In this document: in pieces, positions 30,218 through 38,717 of the stretch
How positions within the stretch are numbered: the stretch's first letter is position 1
Layout of the letters: each line of letters starts with the position of its first letter
Source: a virus
Strand: one strand, 5' to 3'
Virus record (IMG/VR): IMGVR_UViG_3300025120_000095
Location: 1 to 48,977 of that record
DNA: 48,977 nucleotides
Program-made: the position numbers and the translations under genes
The notes under the pieces: model-generated
What the model was told of the DNA's origin: nothing
The model's database searches: none
The model's input: the letters and a program-made list of their open reading frames with translations, nothing else

Positions 30218-33082
30218 CTATCTTGCTGTCGCTGGTGCAACGCCGTCACCGCCGAATGGGTGTTCTGCGAATGCCATGTATGTGACTGTGTATCCGTTGC
30301 CGTTTGCAGCTGCCCACGTATTTCTTACTTTAAATCCATTTGAAACAAAGTCCCAAAAATCAGCGCCACTGTTTTCAGCGTCGGATGCATTGGGCTGTAA
30401 GACATGGTTTACTGCGTTAAAAGTATCTCGCTTTACATCCAACATTATCCAACCGGTCGGGGCGTTCGTACTTACTTTAAAAATTATAAAAGCAGGTTTA
30501 AAGCCGGTCGCCACAAAAGGCCCGGCTGCATTTCCATTTCCCGTGAAACTCCCAAAAGAACTAAAGCCTTCCACTGGTGCGAAGACATAAGCAATGTATG
30601 TTTTTGTATCTGTGTTCCCTTGAGCATTAACACCTAGTGTAAATACCGACGAAGTTGGTTCTGTGTCATTAAAGTATTCATCACTATCAAAAGCAGCCCC
30701 AGTAGATTGTAAAAATAACGACTTTGTAGCACCAACCGCAGAGTGATAAACACCCCAGTTTGCATCGTCCCTATCCCGTGCTTTCACAATAAACATTCCC
30801 GGCTTTACGCCAAGATTGTGAGCGATAGTTCTGTTCGAACCGTTGCCGGTGTAAGCGATGATATCCAAGCCCGGAGTTGCCCCCTCGTTCCACTGCCACG
30901 CTGCATAGCTTTCAGCGTTGGTGTTTACGATTACGTCATCGCCAAGTGCAAAGCCATCGGACTCAAAAGCGGTTAAGGTGTCATCATTAGTTGCTTCAGC
31001 GGCAGTAGAATTAGAAGACAAAACTTTTGTAGCACCACGGACAGTATCAAATAAAGCATGGGCATCCGTCGCATCTCTGTTTTTAATCCAAACTAAATTA
31101 GGCGAAAATGTGCTGTTTCCGCTTTGGTCTATTGACTGAGTTGAGCCATCTCCTTCGTACAAAGTTGTCTGGAAATACTTTGATCCATCTGCGATTGTTG
31201 GTGTGGGAAGGTTGCCGGTATTAAGAGCCTCGAATCCCGTGGGTGGTGTGTAAGCAAAAGCACTCTGACCAAAATTTATAGAACCCGTCTTACTATTGTA
31301 TATGGAAACATAGGGTAAAAAAGTTAGCGTGGTGCTAGTCGTAAAGTCTGGGCTACTTCCATCAGCCGGATCGCCGCCGTTGATCCAAGAGTTCTGTATT
31401 CCAAAATGTAATTTTCCAGTACCACTATCATATGCAATCTGAAGAACATTCCCTCCGGCGTACGTCCCACGACTCGTTCCAGTCCAGTTGTTGTTTACAA
31501 CGGAATCATATCTTGTTGAATAAGCGTAAGCCAAGGCATCTTGATACCAATCAGAAACTTGCGTATTTACACTGTCGGCTACAATACCAAAATTAGGATC
31601 GCCAACGCCGCCGCTTGATGTTGCAATACATTCCCAGTACCACTTGCCGGTTGACGGTATAGCCATAGTAGCTCTTGCAGTACGCCAAGCAGAACCGTTG
31701 CTGTCAGTGAACTCTAGGTTTCCGTTGCTCAGAGTGGGGCCAACAGCGTCAAGAGGATTCATAGTACACCAGTTATTGGTGGGCGAGTCGGACATCTGAT
31801 CGTTTGCGGCTAGGCCACTGCTAAAAAAGTTATTTCCTAGTGTTGAATTGTCTACCCAAACAACTTGACCAAGATCGGCTGCGGCATCCCCTTGAGCTAT
31901 CGCAATACGAACAGTGTTTGTGCTTGTTTGAGAGAAAGTGTGAACATCAGAGCCATTACGAATAAGTTTAATTGTCCCGCTGCTACGGGTCATTTTCCAA
32001 GTGTCGCCATCAGCAATTGTCGTAGCGTTTACCTGAACAGCCCCGCCATAAAAAATATCTCTGTTAGCGGCTACAGATGATGTCTGTATGTACCAACTAT
32101 CAGTCATACTATTCATACCGGCAGTAGATGTGCTGTCGTTAAAAGTTCCGTCTTCGCCGGTTTCGTACACACCAATGACAAAGTTAGCCATATTGATGTA
32201 CCGCCACGAAAATTCAAAGTCTCCGGTAAACGTGTCAGAAGTTCTTATCGCCTTGTTGTCTGTGTCCGCTTCAAGACGACCATTACTGTAAGTGTAGCTG
32301 CCTGTCGCACCAGTATATTGAGATGCGGCATAGCTAACGACCTGATCTCCAGAGATTCTAACGTCTTCTCCGAGGGCGGTGGAGTCCGCACCTGTGATGT
32401 GAAATCCGTTAGTTCCAAACGTCAGGCCACTAACATTCTTCGGTATCCACACGCCATTGCTGTCGTACTCACCAAAACTGCTCGCATCGGTAGTCGCGGT
32501 CCCGTCGAGGAAAACCATCTCTGCGAGATACCCGTCAAACAGGTATTTGTTGTCAGGTCCGGCTGAAATGTTCAGCGATCCAATGCGGTGATGTGAATAG
32601 CTGCTGCTGTTCCAACGGCTGCTCATGCTGCTGGAAACTGTACCCGTTGCTGAAAAACTTGTAACTCTACTGCCGTTGATATAGAGGCGCATCCGATCAC
32701 CAGCGGTGCCGTTAGTGCTATCCCAAACTACAACTGCGTGATACCAAGCGGCAACATCGCCGACCCTTTGTGACGTTGTCCAATTCTGACCACCAATAGC
32801 AATAGCCCATTTGCCGGGGGTAGATCCGTCTGAAATAGATAAGGGGTAATCACTGGTGCTTGACCCGTCAGACGCCGACCAAATAGGAAACCATTGACTA
32901 TTTTCGTTGGCGTTTGGTCTGCCTCGTTTGAGCCAACAGGAAAGCGTCCACGTTGTCAGCGAGCCGCTAGATGAAAGGCTGCGCTTAAGCAGTGCGTCAT
33001 CGCCCGACTCAAAGCGGATAGACTGATCTATATCGTAGTCCGCTCCAGCGTTAGCCAGCCATTGTGAGCCAAACATTGTCAT
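30218..33082 (-). CDS. Receptor-binding tail protein with LamG and SPRY-like domains
   Basis: A 954-residue all-beta protein. Residues about 15-240 have a LamG/concanavalin-like sandwich (SIRFESGDDALL, WTLSCWLKRG, RMRLYINGSRVTSF, LFDGYLAEMVFLDG). Around 245-400 is a further strand-rich sheet. Around 470-600 a SPRY-like domain appears (TGKWYWECIATSSGG, FGIVADS). From 625 to the end is a domain with PNLVWIKNRDATDAHALFDTVRG and a second related half with KPAFIIFKVS...GWIMLDVKRDT. These are typical carbohydrate- or protein-binding modules of phage adhesins, so this likely recognises the host surface. It starts within one base of the fibre gene's stop. Confidence 0.72.
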   Translation of the reverse strand: MTMFGSQWLANAGADYDIDQSIRFESGDDALLKRSLSSSGSLTTWTLSCWLKRGRPNANENSQWFPIWSASDGSSTSDYPLSISDGSTPGKWAIAIGGQNWTTSQRVGDVAAWYHAVVVWDSTNGTAGDRMRLYINGSRVTSFSATGTVSSSMSSRWNSSSYSHHRIGSLNISAGPDNKYLFDGYLAEMVFLDGTATTDASSFGEYDSNGVWIPKNVSGLTFGTNGFHITGADSTALGEDVRISGDQVVSYAASQYTGATGSYTYSNGRLEADTDNKAIRTSDTFTGDFEFSWRYINMANFVIGVYETGEDGTFNDSTSTAGMNSMTDSWYIQTSSVAANRDIFYGGAVQVNATTIADGDTWKMTRSSGTIKLIRNGSDVHTFSQTSTNTVRIAIAQGDAAADLGQVVWVDNSTLGNNFFSSGLAANDQMSDSPTNNWCTMNPLDAVGPTLSNGNLEFTDSNGSAWRTARATMAIPSTGKWYWECIATSSGGVGDPNFGIVADSVNTQVSDWYQDALAYAYSTRYDSVVNNNWTGTSRGTYAGGNVLQIAYDSGTGKLHFGIQNSWINGGDPADGSSPDFTTSTTLTFLPYVSIYNSKTGSINFGQSAFAYTPPTGFEALNTGNLPTPTIADGSKYFQTTLYEGDGSTQSIDQSGNSTFSPNLVWIKNRDATDAHALFDTVRGATKVLSSNSTAAEATNDDTLTAFESDGFALGDDVIVNTNAESYAAWQWNEGATPGLDIIAYTGNGSNRTIAHNLGVKPGMFIVKARDRDDANWGVYHSAVGATKSLFLQSTGAAFDSDEYFNDTEPTSSVFTLGVNAQGNTDTKTYIAYVFAPVEGFSSFGSFTGNGNAAGPFVATGFKPAFIIFKVSTNAPTGWIMLDVKRDTFNAVNHVLQPNASDAENSGADFWDFVSNGFKVRNTWAAANGNGYTVTYMAFAEHPFGGDGVAPATAR

Positions 33083-34419
33083 TAGCTGAATGCCAACTGT
33101 GGTGCGCCTAGCTGAATACTACCCGACGCCTTGACGAAGTAGGGAACTACATCAACCGCACTTGCTGCGGTGCTAAGTGTAATGCCGCCTCCAGCAGGGC
33201 TTTCGTAGTCCGTTCCAAGGCTAAGAGTTCTCGAACCCGTTCCGTCCTGAATGAACACGAACACTCCAGCCTGACCAACTGATTCCGTGCTTGGGTTAGC
33301 CAAAGTCACGTTACCCGTAAGAGTAAGCACAAAGTTCTGATGAGCAGAGAAGTCAATCGTCACACTGCCTGTGTTTGACGTGTCAGTGTCAGTCTCTGCA
33401 AGAATGATCGTGCCACCGTTAAACTGACCCGCAACCGTCACATTCGTGGTGCCAGTCGGAATCTCAATGACATCAGCATCGGCATCGTTCTTAATGGTGA
33501 CATCGTTGGTCGAGCCTTGGCCTGTTAGGATCAAGCCCTCCGCAGCGGTGTAGCCCATTGCAGCGTTATCACCGGCAGAGGTGTCTCCATCAGCGTTCAC
33601 CGTAGCGGCTGTCACGTCACCTACGATATCAACGTCAGTACCGCCAGTAGCAACGGATAAAACCGTTGCATCAGCATCGTTAACAATCGTTACGTCATTG
33701 GTTGAGCCTTGTCCTGTTAAGATAAGACCTAAAGCAGCCGTGTAGCCAATAGCTGCATCATCTCCTGCCGCAGTATCACCCGCAGCATTTAAGGTTCCGC
33801 CAGCGGTAATATCACCTACTACTGTGACGTTTGTACTTCCTGTGGGAATCTCCAGAACATCTGCATCAGCATCGTTCTTAATTGTCACGTCATTGGTCGA
33901 ACCCTGACCTGTCAATATCAAACCCTCAGCAGCGGTATAACCGAGAGCCGCTGCATCTCCAGATGCTGTATCCGAAGTTAGGTTTACTTTGCCAAAAGAA
34001 AGAGAGTTAGCGAAAATACTTGCTACAGCAGCGCCAGTGCCAGCACCGTCTGAAAAAATAATGTCTGCACCGCCATTAGGAATTGTAACATTTGCACCAG
34101 TACCTTGACTAAACACCGCGCTTTGACCGCTACCGTTTTTGACCAGATAAAATTTATCAGCATCATTCGGAGCAATCGTAATTGTGTTTGTTCCTGTTGG
34201 GCTTCCGGCTAACACAAGAACTTTATGCATACCATCTGTAAGAGAGCCATCGGTAGTGGTTAGCGTTGTAGAGGTTCCGCTTAGGCTCAAAGAAACAACG
34301 CCACTAATAGCGCGATCTATGATGTCCATGTTGGTATTGGTGGTATCGCCCCATGTGCCTGACTGGTCACCTGTTCCGGGCTTCTCAATTCCAGAGTTGC
34401 TTGTGTATGTTGAAGTCAT
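33082..34419 (-). CDS. Repetitive tail fibre
   Basis: A 445-residue fibre. The N-terminus (GIEKPGTGDQSGTWGDTTNTNMDIIDRAI) in parts matches the attachment end of fibres in marine phages. Residues 150-345 contain three repeats of about 64 residues with GYTAA.GLILTGQGSTNDVTI and NDADA. The C-terminal part (TLTGNVTLANPS, VFVFIQDGTGSRTLSL) resembles a strand-rich tip. It is followed by the adhesin, to which it may attach. Gly/Thr/Ala/Asp-rich composition fits a trimeric beta fibre. Confidence 0.7.
   Translation of the reverse strand: MTSTYTSNSGIEKPGTGDQSGTWGDTTNTNMDIIDRAISGVVSLSLSGTSTTLTTTDGSLTDGMHKVLVLAGSPTGTNTITIAPNDADKFYLVKNGSGQSAVFSQGTGANVTIPNGGADIIFSDGAGTGAAVASIFANSLSFGKVNLTSDTASGDAAALGYTAAEGLILTGQGSTNDVTIKNDADADVLEIPTGSTNVTVVGDITAGGTLNAAGDTAAGDDAAIGYTAALGLILTGQGSTNDVTIVNDADATVLSVATGGTDVDIVGDVTAATVNADGDTSAGDNAAMGYTAAEGLILTGQGSTNDVTIKNDADADVIEIPTGTTNVTVAGQFNGGTIILAETDTDTSNTGSVTIDFSAHQNFVLTLTGNVTLANPSTESVGQAGVFVFIQDGTGSRTLSLGTDYESPAGGGITLSTAASAVDVVPYFVKASGSIQLGAPQLAFS
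33425..33980 (-). repeat. Three long repeats in the tail fibre gene
   Basis: The sequence starting GCATCGTT recurs at 33482, 33674 and 33869, at spacings of 192 and 195 bases, matching 64- and 65-residue protein repeats. Units are similar but not identical at DNA level, so recombination between units could lengthen or shorten the fibre. Confidence 0.85.
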
Positions 34420-34432
34420 TTATCTAATCCTT

Positions 34433-35230
34433 TTAAGCAGCTATATCGATCCAGCTTGCATCTTGTGTGGGGGCAATCGCCCCCCAGTCGGCATCTTGTG
34501 TGGGAGTAATTTCTCCCCAAACATTAACGCTACCAACAGAGGCAGTAAGCCCAAAGCCTGTTTCAACTATTATTACCCCTGATCCCTCTATAACCGTTAC
34601 AGAGCCAACTTGTGCTGTTAGACCATTGCCTGAAGGAGTAACATCAACGTCAATAGATTCTGCAACGCTTCCAACTGCACTGGTAGCTACATTACCAGTA
34701 ACTGTAAATGCAGAGCCACCCGCTGCTGTAACAGAGCCAACACTTGCGGTAGTTGCGTTACCTGTTACATTAACTACAATGGCTACATTAACGCTACCTA
34801 CGCTAGAGGTAAGTGCGTTTCCTGTAACTGTTACAGGTAGCTCCTGACCCCAAGTTCCACTGCCCCACGTTCCCCTGCCCCACCCACCAAATAGAACAGG
34901 AGTTGTTGCTGCACCTCCCATGCCTGAATGGTTAGTGCAATAATAAAATAAATTAGGAGCATCTGCCGCTACGGTTATTTCAGTGTATGCACCTGAATTT
35001 CCGGGCGTTCCTGCTGTAGTTACACCTGTTGTATAAGAAGAGCCTCCAGCATGCGTTCCATCTGAAGTAGTAGAAAGACGTAACGGATGGCCATCATTGG
35101 AGCTATCCGATTGGTCAAACCTGTAGGTTTGGCCTTCCACCATATTCACAGTGGCCTGTAAGACCCCACCTATATAATATCTATTTCCACTTCCCGGATT
35201 AGATACTGTTACTGCAAATGTAGTAGTCAT
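34433..35230 (-). CDS. Cupredoxin-like virion protein with repeats
   Basis: A 265-residue protein. Residues 1-110 show a cupredoxin pattern: YRFDQSDSSNDGHPLRLS with H48, and LFYYCTNHSGMGG with C98, H101 and M104. The C-x2-H-x2-M spacing equals that of amicyanin, and H48 is the expected first ligand, so a type 1 copper site is possible. Next comes GGWGRGTWGSGTWG, a motif shared with the tail protein at 27824-29683. Five degenerate repeats of about 24 residues follow (TGNA..SSVGSVNV type). The end is WGEITPTQDADWGAIAPTQD. The repeats suggest a fibrous virion component, and the copper-like domain may act in binding or only as a scaffold. Confidence 0.7.
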   Translation of the reverse strand: MTTTFAVTVSNPGSGNRYYIGGVLQATVNMVEGQTYRFDQSDSSNDGHPLRLSTTSDGTHAGGSSYTTGVTTAGTPGNSGAYTEITVAADAPNLFYYCTNHSGMGGAATTPVLFGGWGRGTWGSGTWGQELPVTVTGNALTSSVGSVNVAIVVNVTGNATTASVGSVTAAGGSAFTVTGNVATSAVGSVAESIDVDVTPSGNGLTAQVGSVTVIEGSGVIIVETGFGLTASVGSVNVWGEITPTQDADWGAIAPTQDASWIDIAA

Positions 35231-35244
35231 TATCTTCTCTGTAT

Positions 35245-35676
35245 TTAAGCAATTCTAATAATTGCAGCCGTTGCACTTGCTGTCGGAAATGTAATTGTTA
35301 GGTCTCCAGCAGTTGCGGTTTTGTCTGCGCCAAAATCGAGAATTACAAGAGAAGGATCACCCGTAGCTGTCTCGTTAAAGATCATGCCGCCACGAGCGGT
35401 AATGCTTACAGACGAGAATGTCAGGTCTGCAAAGTCGCATACCGCCGTAGTCCCACTTGCAACTGGCGTGACGCTTGTAAGCGCAGCGCCCTTGGCAGTA
35501 TAGCCTGTACCGCTTGCTTCTCCGCTAGTCGTATAAGCTGTCGTTGTTGCATCGAGAGAGGCAGTGCTTTGATACAGTGCCATATTAATTGTATTGCCTG
35601 TTGAGGCGGTTAAATTGTGGACACCTTTTAAAAGCTCTACTTTGAAAGACGTACACATTGCTTGCGTAATCGACAT
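35245..35676 (-). CDS. Conserved virion protein
   Basis: A 143-residue beta-rich protein with TQAMCTSFKVELLKGVHNL at the start, ALYQSTASLDATTTAY in the middle and RGGMIFNETATGD near the end. This layout is common in marine phage structural modules and is usually placed beside connector and fibre genes. It may be a head fibre or tail collar piece. The role is unproved. Confidence 0.62.
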   Translation of the reverse strand: MSITQAMCTSFKVELLKGVHNLTASTGNTINMALYQSTASLDATTTAYTTSGEASGTGYTAKGAALTSVTPVASGTTAVCDFADLTFSSVSITARGGMIFNETATGDPSLVILDFGADKTATAGDLTITFPTASATAAIIRIA

Positions 35677-35970
35677 TTAAAGTCTCCTTATCATTTCGGC
35701 TAACTGGGGGGAGCCAGCATTTGTTAACGCATTGATAACATTAGTTCTGTCACTTGCCACCGCTTGTTTCATGTAATGCTCTATTAAAACAAAAAGCTCG
35801 TCTTTAAAAAACATAGCTTGATCACGGATTGCAGGTGGGGCGCTTTCGGAAACATACATAAGCTTGTTTACGCACATCTCAGCTACTTCAGAAGGCGTAT
35901 GGCCACGGTTATTGGTAGTGCCAACAGTCACCTTAAAGTCATCCGGCATGGTTGTTTTGATAGATAACAT
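35677..35970 (-). CDS. Small conserved protein of the tail module
   Basis: A 97-residue mostly helical protein with HTPSEVAEMCVNKLMYVSE and KDELFVLIEHYMKQAV. Such small helical proteins occur beside head-tail adaptors in marine phages. It overlaps the adaptor gene by one base, so both are probably translated together. The function is unknown. Confidence 0.6.
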   Translation of the reverse strand: MLSIKTTMPDDFKVTVGTTNNRGHTPSEVAEMCVNKLMYVSESAPPAIRDQAMFFKDELFVLIEHYMKQAVASDRTNVINALTNAGSPQLAEMIRRL

Positions 35971-36614
35971 CAGGTCTCCTGTATCTGTAAGGCACCGTTA
36001 CGGTATTGATCGCGCCTGTTTCTAGCTTCACCCAAGTTACCAAGCCTTTGAATAGCAGCGGCAAATCTTTCAGTGTAGTTGGTGATAAGATCAGGCTCAC
36101 CCTTCATAAAAGTGTAAGCCTCAACAAGACATCCGTACAGCAACGCATCTTCAGCATTGTCTCCAAGCCAACTTGTGCCACTAGAAGAAACCGTAATGCT
36201 TTCAGGTTGAAATGCGTAATGAAGCTCTGTTGAGTAACCGGAGTCTGGTGTCGGCCCTACAATAAAAAAGTCATCGTCAAAGATGCCGTAGTACTTAGGC
36301 AGTCCTGTTTCGGTCGAGTCAGGATAAGCCTCGTTAATATAATTTACATCTTTAGGAAGAAGATATGTCCTGTTGTTACCGCTAGTAACAGCAAGACTTA
36401 AAGCGGCAATAAAGTCAGTAGGTTGAGAAAGATATTGACCACCACTCGTAAGACTACCCGTTACGTTTCTTCTGAACATGGGTAGCTGAACGGCATAAAA
36501 TATGCGCGTTTCAACAATCCGTATCATCTCATCCAGATTGTTCACAAACGTCGTTTCAGTATTATCTACATAATCCTGTATAGCCGTTTTAAGTGTGGTA
36601 AATGTCCAAGCCAT
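35970..36614 (-). CDS. Head-tail adaptor/stopper-like protein
   Basis: A 214-residue protein with TLKTAIQDYVDNTETTF, LDEMIRIVETRIF and a C-terminal helix rich in Arg (RLGNLGEARNRRDQYR). The pattern of an N-terminal helix pair, a strand-rich centre (YYGIFDDDFFIVGPTPD) and the long final helix is typical of podovirus connector proteins between portal and tail. Its place among head-completion genes agrees. Confidence 0.65.
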   Translation of the reverse strand: MAWTFTTLKTAIQDYVDNTETTFVNNLDEMIRIVETRIFYAVQLPMFRRNVTGSLTSGGQYLSQPTDFIAALSLAVTSGNNRTYLLPKDVNYINEAYPDSTETGLPKYYGIFDDDFFIVGPTPDSGYSTELHYAFQPESITVSSSGTSWLGDNAEDALLYGCLVEAYTFMKGEPDLITNYTERFAAAIQRLGNLGEARNRRDQYRNGALQIQET

Positions 36615-36620
36615 AATCCA

Positions 36621-37022
36621 TTAGCCGTTTTTACGAAACTGTTGAGCGCGAGCCGCACCACTGCCACGGGCAATAGAACCGCCCATACCCTTTTTCTCTT
36701 TACGCTTAGAAGCTTGGTTAGCCCCTTCCACTCGTTCCGAAGGGGCGGTTTGAAGTTGAATTGTATCTTTTTTATCTTCTCCAATACCAGCAGCAGCAAT
36801 GTCTTCAGCAACGCCGCCACCGCCCATCTTCATCTTGCCATAAGAGAGACTTCCGCCACCCATATACATAACCTTACCGCCGCCCATCATCTTTCCCTTA
36901 CCGTCAGCAGCATAAAAGGGAACGTTATCTCCCTGCTTGTTTTTGACCATCTTAAGGCCACCGCCACCCATGCGCTTTTCCGCATCTGGGTAAGGTATTT
37001 TCTTTCCGTTCATCTTTGGCAT
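36621..37022 (-). CDS. Gly/Met/Lys-rich small protein
   Basis: A 133-residue, highly basic, low-complexity protein. MGGGG and KMKMGGGGVAEDIAAAG repeats occur in the first 85 residues, and a Lys/Arg-rich end follows. The KMKM-GGGVAED motif recurs in two other proteins of the window (38427-38717, 38714-38944). It is probably disordered and may bind DNA or membranes in the virion. GAGGAGG precedes the ATG, and a palindrome lies just upstream of that site. Confidence 0.6.
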   Translation of the reverse strand: MPKMNGKKIPYPDAEKRMGGGGLKMVKNKQGDNVPFYAADGKGKMMGGGKVMYMGGGSLSYGKMKMGGGGVAEDIAAAGIGEDKKDTIQLQTAPSERVEGANQASKRKEKKGMGGSIARGSGAARAQQFRKNG

Positions 37023-37034
37023 AGCACCCTCCTC

Positions 37035-37050
37035 AAGTTACCAGTAACTT
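37035..37050. repeat. 16-base palindrome, copy in the head module
   Basis: AAGTTAC-CA-GTAACTT is a perfect inverted repeat. It overlaps the stop codon of the small membrane protein gene and lies just upstream of the ribosome site of the next gene, the same arrangement as at 12528-12543. Confidence 0.6.
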
Positions 37051-37216
37051 ATCGACCGCCTTTTTCTTTCAAGACAACACCAGCAGCTACCGTTATAGCT
37101 GCCGCAATCATCAGCCACACCGCCATAACAGGCACGACAGTCGAAAGAAGAATGGCACCAACGCCTACAGCCAACCAAGTCGTAGGCTCAACAATGCGTG
37201 ATTTAATCCAGTTCAT
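37049..37216 (-). CDS. Small membrane protein, 55 residues
   Basis: A short gene (MNWIKSRIVEPTTWLAVGV... to VVLKEKGGR) with AGGAGG just before its ATG. It has a central hydrophobic part (about residues 14-47) that may form one long or two short membrane spans, and positive residues at both ends. The size and topology are holin-like, but it sits in the head-tail module far from the lysis genes. Such membrane proteins occur in marine phage structural modules and remain unexplained. The stop codon overlaps a palindrome. Confidence 0.75.
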   Translation of the reverse strand: MNWIKSRIVEPTTWLAVGVGAILLSTVVPVMAVWLMIAAAITVAAGVVLKEKGGR

Positions 37217-37225
37217 AGTTTCCTC

Positions 37226-37570
37226 CTAGGCAACAGTTATTGTTACATCACCGACAGAACCCGCTAAAGACAGGCTGTCAGTACCGTCAGGTGCTGTTCC
37301 GCCATCCCCCACAGGGTTCCAGCCAAAAAACTCCCTACTCGCCTCTAGACCCTTGTCAGGGCGCGGATCACGCAATGACTGAGGATCGAATATCCTAATG
37401 CGCCCCAGAAAGTTCTGAGGCTGGTCTGGGTCTACCACATCGTATCCCACACGAAGCCCAGTCCTCACGCCATTCTGAACCTCGTACACAAGCTTTTCCA
37501 AGGGATATCTAAAACCAGTACGGTCACAAAACCCAAATGCATACTTAGCTCTTGCGTATGGCCCCGTCAT
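37226..37570 (-). CDS. Conserved head-tail protein
   Basis: A 114-residue protein with YAFGFCDRTGFRYPLEKLVYE, then GLRVGYDVVDPDQPQNFLGR and DPRPDKG. These blocks are typical of a small conserved protein in marine phage head modules. FGFCDRTGFR looks like half of a metal knuckle, but only one Cys is present. It overlaps the connector gene by four bases. A head-completion role is likely from context. Confidence 0.62.
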   Translation of the reverse strand: MTGPYARAKYAFGFCDRTGFRYPLEKLVYEVQNGVRTGLRVGYDVVDPDQPQNFLGRIRIFDPQSLRDPRPDKGLEASREFFGWNPVGDGGTAPDGTDSLSLAGSVGDVTITVA

Positions 37571-38265
37571 AATGAATACGAATCCATCTGAGGCGTGAAC
37601 GAATAAGAAGCCTTTTCTCTATCTTCTTGTGCCGCAAGCTCAAACTGCTCATCATAAACAGACTTAAGCATTTGTATTCTAGGCGCAGCTTCTGGGCGCT
37701 TCATAGCTATATGATATGCGAGACCAGCAACCATGCAGGGAAGAAACCGCGCTGGAATGTCTGAGGTGTTACTGGACTTTGCTCCTGTGTCTTCAACTCG
37801 ACGCAGCCTAAAATAACGAACAAAGTCACCGTTGTAAGTGCTGCTTGGGATGGGCCAAAGAGTAACAGTCGGAGCATCCCGCAAACGGTTGATATATATT
37901 TGTGTTGGCTTACCCTGAGTTAATTTATTAGTTATCTGAGAGTAAGTGCTGACAGACATCCTGTATAATGCTGTATCTGTCTGGTTTGTTTCACCACTAT
38001 CCGTTCTGAGCGTATGCTCTAAAAGATCAATGGTATCGGATGGCAACGTATAAGTAGCGGTGCCTGTAGCAAGAGTAACGCTGCCTTCCTCGACCAGCCA
38101 CAGATTTATTCCACGGTTAGCCCACTCCAAACCCATCAAGTTCAGACTGCGCCTTGCAGTAGCAAGGTCATATCCACTACGCATCTCAAGACCAGCCCGT
38201 TCGTAAGCCTCCTCACAAAGCTCTGCTATGTCGAGATTAAATGTAGATGTTCCGCTAACCGCCAT
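37567..38265 (-). CDS. Head-tail connector, tail-tube-A-like
   Basis: A 232-residue protein with LDIAELCEEAYERAGLEMRSGYD, ARRSLNLMGLEWANRGINLW and a C-terminal helix (RIQMLKSVYDEQFELAAQED). This is the plan of podovirus connector proteins (gp4- or gp11-type), which form a ring under the portal: helix pair, strand centre (VTLATGTATYTLPSDTIDL) and a final long helix. Context agrees, as it follows the small head genes. Confidence 0.7.
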   Translation of the reverse strand: MAVSGTSTFNLDIAELCEEAYERAGLEMRSGYDLATARRSLNLMGLEWANRGINLWLVEEGSVTLATGTATYTLPSDTIDLLEHTLRTDSGETNQTDTALYRMSVSTYSQITNKLTQGKPTQIYINRLRDAPTVTLWPIPSSTYNGDFVRYFRLRRVEDTGAKSSNTSDIPARFLPCMVAGLAYHIAMKRPEAAPRIQMLKSVYDEQFELAAQEDREKASYSFTPQMDSYSL

Positions 38266-38268
38266 TCA

Positions 38269-38427
38269 CTATGCCTTTTTCTTTCTTCTGGTAGAAACCG
38301 CCTTTGACTCCATCCCCTTTAACTTGCCAGAGTTTACCCCAGCATAAAATATTTCTTTTCCCCTTTTTACACCGTAACGATTTTTCATAGCCGTTAAAGT
38401 TTTCTCCCCCTTTGCCGTAAGGGGCAT
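38269..38427 (-). CDS. Small basic protein, 52 residues
   Basis: A short gene (MPLTAKGEKTLTAMKNRYGV... to RRKKKA) coupled to the upstream gene by a shared base in TGATG. About 17 of 52 residues are Lys or Arg. The AMKNRYGVKRGKEIFYAGVNSGKLKG pattern, in parts, resembles tiny conserved proteins of marine phages. It may bind DNA in the capsid. The function is unknown. Confidence 0.7.
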   Translation of the reverse strand: MPLTAKGEKTLTAMKNRYGVKRGKEIFYAGVNSGKLKGMESKAVSTRRKKKA

Positions 38428-38717
38428 CAATCCATCCTTATGGGCATCGCTCCTTTGATAGAACGAGGCTTTCGAATCTTCTTACTGTCAGGAACGACTA
38501 CGCCACCAACACCGCTTAAAAAATCCTGAGCTTGCCTTGACGCAAGAATGTCTTCAAGAATTCGTCTGTCTCCAGCAGTGCCGATTCCTTGAGCAAAATT
38601 GCCGATTTCCTGCAATCTTTTTTCAAACCCACTGTAGTCAGGACCGGCTGCTGCAACATCAGCGGATACTCCACCGGCTTGCATTTTCATTTTCTTCTGT
38701 TGATCTTGTGTTTTCAT
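38427..38717 (-). CDS. Small protein with KMKM-GGV motif
   Basis: A 96-residue protein beginning MKTQDQQKKMKMQAGGVSADVAAAG, whose first 20 or so residues closely match the next gene's start. A helical middle (FEKRLQEIGNFAQG, RRILEDILASRQ) and a basic end follow. It overlaps its neighbours by one and four bases. It is probably virion-associated; the role is unknown. Confidence 0.62.
   Translation of the reverse strand: MKTQDQQKKMKMQAGGVSADVAAAGPDYSGFEKRLQEIGNFAQGIGTAGDRRILEDILASRQAQDFLSGVGGVVVPDSKKIRKPRSIKGAMPIRMD

Noticed and set aside
34692-34703. Further copy of the palindrome core TTACCAGTAACT
   Set aside because: It encodes the TVTGN repeat unit and lacks the outer bases, so it is explained by protein repeats.
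34821-34837. Palindrome CCTGTAAC-T-GTTACAGG
   Set aside because: It is a perfect inverted repeat, but it encodes the VTVTGN-type repeat of the cupredoxin-like protein, where the same bases recur; it is not a copy of the AAGTTAC palindrome.
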